Positions 16,569-24,919 are shown, counted from the stretch's first letter. The stretch is 64,000 bases of DNA from Actinokineospora spheciospongiae (GCF_000564855.1 NZ_AYXG01000241.1:62001-126000), one strand, 5' to 3'. Program-made: numbers and translations. The notes: generated by a model not told the origin, from the sequence alone.

Positions 16569-19500
16569 ATGCAGACCTGGGCGAAGCGCGGAATCCACAC
16601 CGCGCTGGTCACCGGTGGTTTGCTGATGCTCGGTACCGGCATCGCTTCCGCAGACGAGGACGTCAACCCCGACCGGCCCGCCTCCCCGCTGGACGCGGCG
16701 ATCGCCGTCCCGATCCACCTGGACAACAACGTCATCGGCACCCCGGTGGGCCAGCGGGCGCTGCCCGCGGTCGACGCCGAGGTCCCGGTCGCCCCCGGCG
16801 CGCTGACCAAGCGGCTGCCGCACACGGCGACCCCCGCCGCGAACGCTGCCACCGCCAAGGCCACCGCCCTCGGCGGCACCACGCTGCGCGGCAACCGGGC
16901 GGGCGGCGAACTCGCCGTCCCGGTCGACGTCTCCGGCAACGCCGTCGCCCTCGGCGGCGGCGCCGAGGCGGAGAACACCTCCGGCCAGACCGCGGCGGGC
17001 ACCACCGGGCCGATCACCACCGACGGCTCCACCCGCGCCCTGGCGGGCAACGTCGTCGCCCTCGACTGGGCCGCCCCGGTCCAGGTCACCGGCAACGCGG
17101 TGGGCGCCGTCGACGACGCCGACGTGGTCAACACCGCCGACCAGTCCGCCACCGCGGGCGGCGGCTCCACCACCTCCGGCCGCGGTCGGGTGCTCGCGGG
17201 CAACACCGGCGCCCTGCACGGCGCCACCCCGCTGCAGCTCAACGGCAACGCGGTCGCGGGTGCGGGCAACGCCACCACCGACTCCGCGACGTCGGCCACC
17301 GCCGCCTCCGGCGGGGTGCTCACCACCGACGGCACGGGCGCCGTCGCCGCGGGCAACGCGGGCGCCGTCCCGGTGGCCACCCCGGTGCACGCCAGCGGCC
17401 AGGCGCTCAGCGTGTTCGGCATCGCCGAGTCCACCTCGCACAACACCGCGGGCGCCCAGGCGGGTGCGGAAACCCCCGACTTCGCGGGCTACCCCACCTA
17501 CGTCACCACCTACGCGCCGGACTCGGTGGTCTCGGGCAACGTCCTGCAACCCGCCGCCGCCACCCCGACCACCCTCGACTGCGCCACCGCCGGGGTCGTC
17601 GGCAACTCCGACGCCACCTGCGCGGCCACCGCCACCGCGGGCGCGGGCGGCGGCACCCGCACCGACGGCGCCGACGGCGTCCTCTCCGGCAGCACCGCCA
17701 CCGCCCCCGCCGCCACCCCGGTCGAGGTCATCGGCACCGCCGCGGGCGTCGCGGGCAACTCCACCGCCGCCGACACCCACAGCTCCACCGCCGACGCGGG
17801 CGGCCACACCCACACCCACGGCCGCGACAGCACCCTCGGCGGCGCCCTGGTGAGCGCCCCCGTGGCGGGCCCGGTCGACCTGTGCGGCAGCGGCCTGGCC
17901 GGTGCGGGCGACACGTCCGCCACCTGCGACCACGCCGTCAGCACCCAGGCGGGCGGCGACGCGGGCAGCACCGGCGACAACTCCGTCGGCGGCGGCAACG
18001 GCGTGGTCGTCCCGGTCGCCACCCCGGTCGAGAGCATCGGCAACGGCGGCGGCGCCCTCGGCACCGTCGACTTCTCCGGCTCGCAGCGCAAGGACACCGT
18101 CGCGGGCGGCAGCGCCAACACCGCCGACGACGGCGCGGTGGCGGGCGCGAACCTGGTGCAGGTCCCGCTGGCCACCCCGGTGCAGTTCTTCGGCAACGCC
18201 CTCGGCACCGGCGCCAGGACCGGCAGCACCGCCGCGCTGCACGACACCACCCGGGCGGGCGGCACGTCCACCGCCTCCGGCGTCGGCGGCGTCCTCTCCG
18301 GCAACATCGCCCAGACCCCGAGCGCGCTGCCCGCCCAGGGCTTCGGCGCCAACGGCGTGGTCGCGGGCATCGGCTCGGCCGACGCCACCAACACCACCAG
18401 CGCCGTGTCCGGCAACGCCGCGGGCACCGACGGCTCGAACGGCTCCGGCTCGGGCAACATCATCTCCACCCCGACCGCGGGTGCCGCCCAGGGCGCGGGC
18501 GACTCGGTCGCCGTGTTCGGCCGCGGCACCGCCCTGGCCGCCAACACCACCGCCACCACCGCGGGCGGCACCACCGCCACCAGCGGGCAGTCGGGCAACG
18601 CGTCCGGCAACGTGGTGAGCCCGGCCCTGCTGCCGGTCGTGCAGCCCGCGGGCACCCCCGTCGCGGTGGCGGGTGCCGACAGCGCGTCCAGCTCCACCAG
18701 CCAGACCACCGGCACCTCCGGTGGCAACGCGACCACCGACGGCCGCGGCGGCCACGTGTCGGGGAACCTGTTCGACGTCCCGGCCGCCTCGCTGGCCCAG
18801 GTGCACGGTGACGCCGTCAGCGCGGGCGCCGCCCAGGCGGGTGGCACCTCGGACCACACCACCACCGGCTCCGCCGGCGGCCACTCCGAGACCAGCGGGG
18901 AGAACAAGAACCTGTCCGGCCTGCACGGCGTCCGCCCGATCGGCGTCAACGCCCCGATCTACAACGTCCCGATCAAGGTCTTGGCCGACGCCGTCACCGA
19001 CGCCAAGCACACCAACGACGTGGCGGTCGGCGAGGAGAAGCCGCTGGAGCTCCCGCCCGTGGGCGCGCTGCCGCTCACCAAGCCCCCCACGGTCCTCAAC
19101 CACGCCCGCAGCAACCCGCTGGGCACGCTGGGCCGCCCGCTCGGTGGCCTGTCCAACCCCGGTGGCCTGCCGCTCGTCGGCGGCCTCCTCAGCGGCGGCA
19201 ACGGCGGTGGCGGCCTGCTGGGCGGCGGCCTGCTCGGCGGCCTGACCCGCGCGAGCGACGGCGGACTCATCGGCAGCAGGCCCGCGGGCCGTGCCGCGGG
19301 TCGCGCCGACCACCCCACCATGCCGATGCCCGCGATGCCGAGGCCCGCCATGCCCACCTCGTACGGCAACCCGGCCCACGCGCCGTACGGCCAGCCCGCC
19401 TGGCCCACGGGTGCCCCGGCCGGGGTGCCGGTGCGCGGCGTGCCCACCATGCCCACGGACGGCGTGCCCAACGTGCCCGCGGGCACCGCGGGCAGGCAGC

Positions 19501-20627
19501 AGCCCGTGGGATCGGTGGGGAACATCCCGATCGACGGCGCGATCGGCCTCCCGGTGGGCAAGCTCACCCAGATCGCGGGCCGTGGCGTGAGCAGGGCGGT
19601 CACGAACAGCATGGCCCCGTTGGCATCCCGCGACCTGCCGCAGCTCCCGGCGGGTGTGCCCCAGCTCCCGACCGGCGTGCCCCAGCTCCCGGCGGGTGTG
19701 CCGCAACTCCCGACCGGTGGGCTGCCCCAGCCGCTGACGGGTGGTGTGCCGCAGCCGCCCAACGGTGGGGCGGTCCCGCTGCCCACGGGCGGTGTGGCGC
19801 AGCTCCAGTCCGGTGGCCTGGTGCCCCAGTTGCTGCCCGGCGACCCGGCCCGGTCGGCGGGTCGTGGCCTGCCCCAGCCGCCGATCGGTGGCCTGCCGCA
19901 GCTCCCCAACGGCGGCGCGCTGCCCGCCGGTGGCGTGGCGCACCTCAACAACAGTGGTCTGCTGGCCCAGGACCTCACCCGCTTGACGGGTCGCGACCTG
20001 CCCCCGAAGCCGGTGGGTGGCCTGCCGCACCTGCCCAACGGCGGGTCGACCCCGCTGCCCACGGGCGGTGTGGCGCAGCTCCAGTCCGGTGGTCTGGTGC
20101 CGCAGGACATCGGCGTGCCCCCGCTCCCGGTCGGTGGTGCGCCCCAGTTGCCGGGCCGGGACCTGCCGCAGCTCCCGATCGCGGGGGTGACCCAGCTTGC
20201 CACCAACGCCCTCGCCCAGCTCCCGTCCAACGGCCTGCTGCCGCTCGGTGCCGTGCCCCAGCTTTCCGGGCGGGACCTGCCCGCCACCGGCGGTGCCGAG
20301 CCGGTCGCCGGGGTGACCCGGCCTGCGGGCAACGCCCTCGGTCACCTCCCGACCGACGCCCTGCTGGACACCGTCGTGGGTGTCCTCCCGGCGGGCCTGG
20401 GCGACAACCTCCCCGGCCGCTTCCACACGATGGACCCCCGGGACTTCCGCACCGACGTCTTCACCATGCCCGGCCTGGACGCCGCGTCGGGCATGTTCGC
20501 CGGTGACCTCTTCGAGGTGCCGGAGGTGCACACCCTGCCCGCGACCGGTGCGTCCGGTCTGACCTCCCTGACCGACACGCAGTCCAAGCTCGCCGACCTG
20601 TTCGGCACCTTCCCCAAGATCGGCTGA
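16569..20627 (+). CDS. Giant secreted protein with ~13 chaplin-like 51-residue repeats
   Basis: 1352 residues. The ATG at 16569 is chosen because GAAGGAGA lies 8 bp upstream and a signal peptide follows at once (ALVTGGLLMLGTGIASA, cleavage near residue 28). Residues ~106-782 (bases 16884-18915) hold thirteen tandem units, most exactly 51 residues long, each beginning with a variant of LSGNVVxxPxATPVxVxGNA and ending with TTDGxGxV. The core SGNxxxxPVxxPVxxxGN is the hallmark of chaplins, the amyloid surface proteins of Streptomyces aerial hyphae; two units carry a chaplin-like Cys pair (for example LCGSGLAGAGDTSATC). A middle GGLLGG-rich stretch and a C-terminal array of LPQLPxGVPQ-type repeats (~1020-1257) follow. 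There is no membrane anchor. Likely self-assembling cell-surface or matrix protein (inference). Confidence 0.82.
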   Translation: MQTWAKRGIHTALVTGGLLMLGTGIASADEDVNPDRPASPLDAAIAVPIHLDNNVIGTPVGQRALPAVDAEVPVAPGALTKRLPHTATPAANAATAKATALGGTTLRGNRAGGELAVPVDVSGNAVALGGGAEAENTSGQTAAGTTGPITTDGSTRALAGNVVALDWAAPVQVTGNAVGAVDDADVVNTADQSATAGGGSTTSGRGRVLAGNTGALHGATPLQLNGNAVAGAGNATTDSATSATAASGGVLTTDGTGAVAAGNAGAVPVATPVHASGQALSVFGIAESTSHNTAGAQAGAETPDFAGYPTYVTTYAPDSVVSGNVLQPAAATPTTLDCATAGVVGNSDATCAATATAGAGGGTRTDGADGVLSGSTATAPAATPVEVIGTAAGVAGNSTAADTHSSTADAGGHTHTHGRDSTLGGALVSAPVAGPVDLCGSGLAGAGDTSATCDHAVSTQAGGDAGSTGDNSVGGGNGVVVPVATPVESIGNGGGALGTVDFSGSQRKDTVAGGSANTADDGAVAGANLVQVPLATPVQFFGNALGTGARTGSTAALHDTTRAGGTSTASGVGGVLSGNIAQTPSALPAQGFGANGVVAGIGSADATNTTSAVSGNAAGTDGSNGSGSGNIISTPTAGAAQGAGDSVAVFGRGTALAANTTATTAGGTTATSGQSGNASGNVVSPALLPVVQPAGTPVAVAGADSASSSTSQTTGTSGGNATTDGRGGHVSGNLFDVPAASLAQVHGDAVSAGAAQAGGTSDHTTTGSAGGHSETSGENKNLSGLHGVRPIGVNAPIYNVPIKVLADAVTDAKHTNDVAVGEEKPLELPPVGALPLTKPPTVLNHARSNPLGTLGRPLGGLSNPGGLPLVGGLLSGGNGGGGLLGGGLLGGLTRASDGGLIGSRPAGRAAGRADHPTMPMPAMPRPAMPTSYGNPAHAPYGQPAWPTGAPAGVPVRGVPTMPTDGVPNVPAGTAGRQQPVGSVGNIPIDGAIGLPVGKLTQIAGRGVSRAVTNSMAPLASRDLPQLPAGVPQLPTGVPQLPAGVPQLPTGGLPQPLTGGVPQPPNGGAVPLPTGGVAQLQSGGLVPQLLPGDPARSAGRGLPQPPIGGLPQLPNGGALPAGGVAHLNNSGLLAQDLTRLTGRDLPPKPVGGLPHLPNGGSTPLPTGGVAQLQSGGLVPQDIGVPPLPVGGAPQLPGRDLPQLPIAGVTQLATNALAQLPSNGLLPLGAVPQLSGRDLPATGGAEPVAGVTRPAGNALGHLPTDALLDTVVGVLPAGLGDNLPGRFHTMDPRDFRTDVFTMPGLDAASGMFAGDLFEVPEVHTLPATGASGLTSLTDTQSKLADLFGTFPKIG
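16884..18915 (+). repeat. Coding tandem repeat, ~153-bp period (13 units)
   Basis: Unit boundaries fall every 51 codons; eight or more units are exactly 51 residues, two are 52, and one (near 17340-17525) carries a 10-residue insertion (GYPTYVTTYA). Nucleotide identity between units is moderate, so the array is old rather than a recent expansion. Confidence 0.8.
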
Positions 20628-20644
20628 CCGCCGCTCGAACGGAC

Positions 20645-20680
20645 GGAGGACCCCGGGAGCACCCGCTCCCGGGGTCCTCC
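20645..20680 (+). terminator. Strong perfect hairpin terminator after the repeat gene
   Basis: Two 16-base arms (20645-20660 and 20665-20680) are perfectly complementary around a loop ACCC, 17 bp past the stop codon. It lacks a U-tract, the common form in high-GC actinomycetes, and separates this gene from the hydrolase gene. Confidence 0.85.
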
Positions 20681-20763
20681 GCTGTCCGCGGCCGGGCTTG
20701 ACCGTGCCGCAGCGGCATGGTTTCCACTGGTCGACAACCGGTACGCCGACCAGGAGGAACAAG

Positions 20764-22230
20764 ATGCGCAGGAACCTGTCCGTGGCCCTCGCCGCCGCCG
20801 CGGTGGCGACGGCCGTGCTCCCGGGGGTGTCGGCAGCGGCCCCACCGAGCAGCCTGGACTGGGGTCCGTGCCCGGCGGGGGTCGCCGAACCGGGGCTGGA
20901 GTGCTCGACGCTCCCGGTCCCGCTGGACCACCGGAACCCGGGCGGCCAGACGATCGAGGTGGCGATCTCCCGCCTGCTCAGCAAGAACCCGGCGCAGCGG
21001 CGCGGCGTGCTGCTGGTGAACCCCGGTGGCCCCGGACTGGCCGGGCTGCACTTCCCGGTCGACCTCGCGCCCCTGCTGCCGCAGAGCGTGCTGGACACCT
21101 ACGACGTGATCGGGTTCGACCCGCGCGGCACCGGTCACAGCGCGCCGGTGACGTGCGACCTCACAGCCGAGCAGCAGGTCGCGGGCCTGACCCCGCCGTA
21201 CGCGCACGACGCGGCCGACGTCCGCGAGCAGGCCGGGGCCGCGCGGGCCGTCGCCCGGCAGTGCGCCGCCGCGCCGACGGCACCGCTGCTGCCGCACATC
21301 ACCACCGCGAACACCGCGCGCGACATGGACCGCATCCGGGCGGCGCTGGGCGAACCGAAGACCTCGTACTACGGCGGCTCCTACGGCAGCTACCTCGGCG
21401 CGGTCTACACGACCCTGTTCCCCGAGCGCAGCGACCGCGTCGTGCTCGACAGCAACGTGGGCCCCGGCGGCCTGGACAGCACCGCCGTCCGCAGGTACGG
21501 CCGGGGCATGCAGGACCGGTTCCCGGACTTCGCCGCGTTCGCCGCCGCCCGCCCCGAGTACGGGCTGGGCACCGCCCCGGAGCAGGTGACCGCGAAGTAC
21601 TTCGACCTGGCCGCGCGGCTGGACCGGGCGCCGGAGCAGGGGTTCGACGGGTCGCAGTTCCGCAAGCTCACCTTCGGCCTCCTCTACCTGAACAGCCGAC
21701 TGCCCGCGCTGGCCGAGATCTGGCAGGCGTTCGACACGAGCACCCCGCTGACCGGGCCGACCCGCGACACCGCCGCGCGGGCCGCCGCGCAGGACGACGA
21801 CAACACGTTCTCCAGCCACTTCGCCGTGATCTGCGGCGACTCCCGCTGGTCCAGGTCGGTACCGGCGTACCAGTGGGACGTCGCGCTCGACCGGGTTCGC
21901 CACCCGATGCTCGGCGCGGCCACGGCCAACGTCCGGCCGTGCGCGTTCTGGCCGTTCGACCCGGTCGAGCCGAAGGTGCGCATCGGCGACCGGGGCCCGT
22001 CGAACGTGCTCATGGTGCAGAACCTCCGCGACCCGGGAACGCCCCTGGTCGGCGCCCGCGAGCTGCGGTGGGCCTTCGGCGACCGGGCCCGGATGGTCAC
22101 CGCCGACCAGGGCGGCCACGGCGCCTACCGGACCGGCGGGAACACGTGCGCGGACAACGCGGTGACGGCGTTCCTGACCACCGGGCAGCGCCCGGCGCAC
22201 GACCTCGCCTGCGCGGCCGAACCCTCCTGA
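20764..22230 (+). CDS. Secreted alpha/beta hydrolase, tripeptidyl-aminopeptidase-like
   Basis: 488 residues from the ATG at 20764, directly behind CCAGGAGGAACAAG. A signal peptide is present (NLSVALAAAAVATAVLPGV, cleavage after VSAAA near 26). The mature start LDWGPCPAGV and TLPVPLDHRNPGG is typical of the Streptomyces SlpD/SlpE and tripeptidyl aminopeptidase group of the S33 family. The oxyanion/early motif is LLVNPGGPGLAG; the nucleophile Ser is in YGGSYGSYLGA; the Asp is probably in NLRDPGTP and the His in DQGGHGAY. It removes short peptides from extracellular proteins, likely for nutrition or development. Expressed from its own promoter between the terminator and the ribosome-binding site. 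Confidence 0.88.
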   Translation: MRRNLSVALAAAAVATAVLPGVSAAAPPSSLDWGPCPAGVAEPGLECSTLPVPLDHRNPGGQTIEVAISRLLSKNPAQRRGVLLVNPGGPGLAGLHFPVDLAPLLPQSVLDTYDVIGFDPRGTGHSAPVTCDLTAEQQVAGLTPPYAHDAADVREQAGAARAVARQCAAAPTAPLLPHITTANTARDMDRIRAALGEPKTSYYGGSYGSYLGAVYTTLFPERSDRVVLDSNVGPGGLDSTAVRRYGRGMQDRFPDFAAFAAARPEYGLGTAPEQVTAKYFDLAARLDRAPEQGFDGSQFRKLTFGLLYLNSRLPALAEIWQAFDTSTPLTGPTRDTAARAAAQDDDNTFSSHFAVICGDSRWSRSVPAYQWDVALDRVRHPMLGAATANVRPCAFWPFDPVEPKVRIGDRGPSNVLMVQNLRDPGTPLVGARELRWAFGDRARMVTADQGGHGAYRTGGNTCADNAVTAFLTTGQRPAHDLACAAEPS

Positions 22231-22255
22231 CCGGGGGTGTCGCCACCGGCAGCGC

Positions 22256-22864
22256 TCAGGCCGGTGGCCAGTTGCGCAGTGCGGTGTCGGCGACCGCCTG
22301 GAGGTCGTCGCGGCTGGTGCCGCTGGCGGCTTGGACGGCCATGCCGAACGAGACGGCCATGACGTACCGGGCGAGCCGACCGGCGTCGGCGTCCCGTGGC
22401 AGGTCACCCTCGTCGATGGCCCGCCGGAAGCGCCGTTCGAGGTGCAGGCGCGCGTCGTTGCGCCACGCGGTCAGCACGTCGCGGGCGGGCCTGCCCAGGT
22501 CGCCGGACGCCAGTGATCCCTGTACGCCCAGGCACCCGGAGGGGCAGTCGGGGCGGGTGGTGGCCTGGACCGTGCCGTTGAGGAAGGCCGTGGCCACCGC
22601 CTTGGCGGTCGGTTCCTCCAGAGCCCGCAACCCGTATGAGGCGGGTCCCCCGGTGTAGAGCTCCACGGCTCTGCGGAACAGTTGCTCCTTGTTGCCGAAG
22701 GCCGCGTACATGCTGGTCCTGGTGATGCCCATGGCGCCGGTCAGGTCGGTGAGGCTGGCCCCCTCGTAGCCCCGCTCCCAGAAGACCAGCATGGCGCGCT
22801 CGAGCGCCTGCTCGACGTCGAACCCCCTGGGCCTGCCGATGGGGGCCTTCCGGTGATCGGTCAC
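22256..22864 (-). CDS. TetR-family regulator divergent from an SDR gene
   Basis: 202 residues. The DNA-binding domain is IGRPRGFDVEQALERAMLVF, then GASLTDLTGAMGITRTSMYA and FGNKEQLFRRAVELY (about 8-65). The C-terminal half (TetR_C-like, with CPSGCLGVQGS) matches the group of regulators that control short-chain dehydrogenases or reductases in actinomycetes and proteobacteria. The SDR gene starts 92 bp to the right in the opposite direction, and two copies of a TACCGA..CGGT palindrome lie between. A conserved cysteine pair (CPSGCLG) may serve redox sensing, as in NemR-like proteins, but this is speculation. Confidence 0.9.
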   Translation of the reverse strand: MTDHRKAPIGRPRGFDVEQALERAMLVFWERGYEGASLTDLTGAMGITRTSMYAAFGNKEQLFRRAVELYTGGPASYGLRALEEPTAKAVATAFLNGTVQATTRPDCPSGCLGVQGSLASGDLGRPARDVLTAWRNDARLHLERRFRRAIDEGDLPRDADAGRLARYVMAVSFGMAVQAASGTSRDDLQAVADTALRNWPPA

Positions 22865-22883
22865 CCCCGGAGCATACGCCTTT

Positions 22884-22936
22884 GGTACCGAACGGTCTGG
22901 AAGTGCTACGGTCGCTTTCAGTACCGATCGGTGCTG
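22884..22936. promoter_or_regulatory. Two TetR operator copies between the regulator and SDR
   Basis: GGTACCGAACGGTCT (22884-22898) and CAGTACCGATCGGTGCTG (22919-22936) share a GTACCGANCGGT core. The second is palindromic at nearly every position. They flank the centre of the divergent promoter region and so can repress both genes. Confidence 0.75.
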
Positions 22937-22956
22937 AACTTTCAGGAGGTTGGGAC

Positions 22957-23700
22957 ATGGGGCAGCTCGAAGGCAAGACGGCAGTGGTGACCGGCGGCAG
23001 CAGCGGGATCGGCCTGGCCGCCGCCGTGCGCCTCGCGGCCGAGGGCGCGCACGTCTTCATCACCGGCAGGCGCGAGGGCGAACTGGACGCGGCGGTGGAG
23101 GCCATCGGCTCGGCCACCGCGGTGCCGGGGGACATCTCGGACCCCGCCGACCTGGACCGGCTCTACGACGCGGTCCGCGCCCGGGGCGCGGGGCTGGACG
23201 TGCTGTTCGCCAACGCGGGCACGGCGGCCTTCGCGACCCTGGAGCAGACCACCGAGGAGCACTTCGACCGGATCTTCGGCGTCAACGTCCGGGGCACCCT
23301 GTTCACCGTGCAGAAGGCCCTGCCGCTGCTCAACGCGGGTGCCTCGGTGATCCTGAACCTGTCCGTCCGCGCCGACGACGGCGTCGAGGCGTTCGGCACG
23401 TACGCGGCCACCAAGGCGGCGCTGCGCTCCTACACCCGGACCTGGGCCAACGAGCTCAAGGGGCGGGGCGTTCGGGTCAACGCGATCTCGCCGGGCGCGA
23501 TCGACACCCCCGCGATCGTCGGCATGGTCGGCGAGGAGGACGCCGAGGCGGTCAGGGCGGGCTTCGTGGCGGCGGTCCCGCTGGGCCGGGTGGGAACCGC
23601 GGCGGAGGTGGCCGCCGCCGTGGCCTTCCTCGCCTCGGACCAGAGCAGCTTCGTCCTCGGCGCCAACCTCTACGTCGACGGCGGTGAGAACCAGCTCTAG
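22957..23700 (+). CDS. SDR-family oxidoreductase
   Basis: 247 residues from the ATG at 22957, behind TCAGGAGGTTGG. Classical short-chain dehydrogenase layout: the cofactor motif TGGSSGIG (about 12-19), the NAG-type ANAGTAAF strand, the catalytic Ser in NLSVRADDG and the catalytic Tyr-x-x-x-Lys in YAATKAAL (about 150-154), then SPGAIDTPAI. The arginine in ITGRREGELD after the second strand suggests NADPH preference. The substrate is unknown; proteins of this set linked to a TetR gene often detoxify quinones or aldehydes. Controlled, by inference, by the divergent regulator. Confidence 0.9.
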   Translation: MGQLEGKTAVVTGGSSGIGLAAAVRLAAEGAHVFITGRREGELDAAVEAIGSATAVPGDISDPADLDRLYDAVRARGAGLDVLFANAGTAAFATLEQTTEEHFDRIFGVNVRGTLFTVQKALPLLNAGASVILNLSVRADDGVEAFGTYAATKAALRSYTRTWANELKGRGVRVNAISPGAIDTPAIVGMVGEEDAEAVRAGFVAAVPLGRVGTAAEVAAAVAFLASDQSSFVLGANLYVDGGENQL

Positions 23701-23722
23701 GGGGACTCGCCCGCGGCGGCTG

Positions 23723-23989
23723 CTACGAGGCCGCTTCGAGCCGCGGGCCGTCGCGCCACGCGGCGGCCAGGTCCTGGATCGGCAGGTCGAGCACCTCGCT
23801 GAGGCAGGCGATCGTGCCGAAGGAGGGGGACGGGAGCCTGCCGGTCTCGATCTTGCGCAGCGTCTCCGGCGACATGCCCGCCGCGCGCGCCACGTCGGCG
23901 GGGTCGCGGTCTGCCCGCGCTTCGCGCAGCAGCCGCCCGAGGCGCCTGCCTGCCTCGACCTGTTCGGGGGTGAGCGGGTTGCGGACCAC
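23723..23989 (-). CDS. Small HTH (XRE) regulator divergent from methionine aminopeptidase
   Basis: 88 residues from a GTG at 23989; the much longer open frame reaching 24841 is antisense to the aminopeptidase gene and is not used. An XRE helix-turn-helix fills the middle: LREARADRDPADVARAAGMS, then PETLRKIETGRLPSPSFGT, followed by LSEVLDLPIQDLAAAW. It is a minimal single-domain repressor. Its gene and that of a M24 methionine aminopeptidase start 81 bp apart, in opposite directions, around two AT-rich palindromes. I recall the same pairing in many actinomycetes, which points to dedicated control of that aminopeptidase gene. Confidence 0.85.
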   Translation of the reverse strand: MVRNPLTPEQVEAGRRLGRLLREARADRDPADVARAAGMSPETLRKIETGRLPSPSFGTIACLSEVLDLPIQDLAAAWRDGPRLEAAS

Positions 23990-24006
23990 GGCACCAGGGT
24001 ACGGCT

Positions 24007-24020
24007 GGTATTTTAATACC
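24007..24020. promoter_or_regulatory. Palindrome 1 in the XRE/map divergent promoter
   Basis: GGTATTTTAATACC is a perfect inverted repeat (GGTATT-TT-AATACC) close to the regulator start codon. It shares the GGTAT/ATACC half-sites with the second palindrome 24 bp to the right, as expected for one binding protein. Confidence 0.72.
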
Positions 24021-24030
24021 GCAAGTGCTA

Positions 24031-24052
24031 CGTTGGTATTATTATACCAACG
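24031..24052. promoter_or_regulatory. Palindrome 2 in the XRE/map divergent promoter
   Basis: CGTTGGTAT and ATACCAACG form perfect 9-bp arms around TATT, ending 18 bp before the aminopeptidase start. The AT content is far above that of the surroundings. Likely operator for the small XRE protein. Confidence 0.75.
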
Positions 24053-24070
24053 AACGGCACGGGGGTACCC

Positions 24071-24865
24071 ATGATCGAGTTGAAGTCGCCCGCGGAGATC
24101 GAGCGGATGCACACCACCGGGCGGTTCGTCGCCCAGGTCCTGACCGAGCTCGGTGACCTGGCCGACGTGGGGGTCAACCTGCTCGACCTGGAACACCACG
24201 CCCGCAAGATGGTCGAGCAGCGCGGGGCGCAGTCCTGCTACTGGGACTACGCCCCGTCCTTCGGCAACGGCCCGTTCCGCAACGTCATCTGCCTGGCGGT
24301 CAACGACGCGGTGCTGCACGGGCTGCCGCACGACTACACGCTGCTCGACGGGGACGTCCTCACCCTGGACTTCGCGGTCGGCATCGACGGCTGGGTCGCG
24401 GACTCCGCCCGCACCGTCATCGTGGGCACACCCGCCGATGAGGACCTGCGACTCGTCCGCGCGACCGAGGAAGCGCTGGCCGCGGGCATCGAGGCCGCGC
24501 GGACGGGCAACCGGCTGGGCGACATCTCGGCGGCGATCGAGGCGGTCGCCACCGGGTACGGCTACCCGATCAACACCGAGTTCGGCGGCCACGGGCTCGG
24601 GCGGACGATGCACGAGGACCCGCACGTCTCCAACCGGGGTCGTGCGGGCCGCGGCCTCAAGCTCCGCGCGGGCATGACCCTGGCCCTGGAACCCTGGCTC
24701 GCCCGCACCACCGACAAGATCGTTTTTGACCCGGACGGCTGGACCATCCGCTCGGCCGACGGCTCGCGCACCGCCCACTCCGAGCACACCATCGCGATCA
24801 CCGACGACGGCCCCCTGGTGCTCACCGAGCGCCTGTCGCACCCCGCGGCCCCGACCTCGGCGTGA
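24071..24865 (+). CDS. map: Type I methionine aminopeptidase (M24 family)
   Basis: 264 residues. The protein removes N-terminal methionine from nascent proteins using two metal ions. The five metal ligands can be assigned: Asp in LTLDFAVGIDG, Asp in WVADSARTV, His in GGHGLGRTMHE, Glu in TLALEPWLA and Glu in HSEHTIAI. The opening KSPAEIERMHTTGRFVAQVL is typical for the type Ia form without a zinc-finger N-extension. This is not in the ribosomal-protein/adk cluster where the housekeeping copy usually lies, so it is probably a second, regulated aminopeptidase of the genome (inference). Confidence 0.93.
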   Translation: MIELKSPAEIERMHTTGRFVAQVLTELGDLADVGVNLLDLEHHARKMVEQRGAQSCYWDYAPSFGNGPFRNVICLAVNDAVLHGLPHDYTLLDGDVLTLDFAVGIDGWVADSARTVIVGTPADEDLRLVRATEEALAAGIEAARTGNRLGDISAAIEAVATGYGYPINTEFGGHGLGRTMHEDPHVSNRGRAGRGLKLRAGMTLALEPWLARTTDKIVFDPDGWTIRSADGSRTAHSEHTIAITDDGPLVLTERLSHPAAPTSA

Positions 24866-24919
24866 GGCAACCCGGGCAGAGGGACTGATGCCTGCACCGC
24901 TCCGGTCCTCGGTCGCGCG

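Noticed and set aside
19632-20340. Short direct repeats that might look like a CRISPR array
   Set aside because: They are in-frame codon repeats (LPQLPxGVPQ type) of a protein, without unique spacers of constant length and without cas genes.
20535-20549. LPATG sortase motif near the end of the chaplin-like protein
   Set aside because: No hydrophobic helix or basic tail follows, so it cannot be a normal sortase signal.
16428-21098. A 1556-codon open frame antisense to the chaplin-like gene
   Set aside because: Strongly biased Gly/Arg/Ala composition, no start signals and no family motif; it is a mirror of the GC-rich repeats on the plus strand.
23723-24841. A 372-residue version of the XRE regulator
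   Set aside because: Its first ~284 residues are antisense to the aminopeptidase gene; the GTG at 23989 gives the compact HTH protein.
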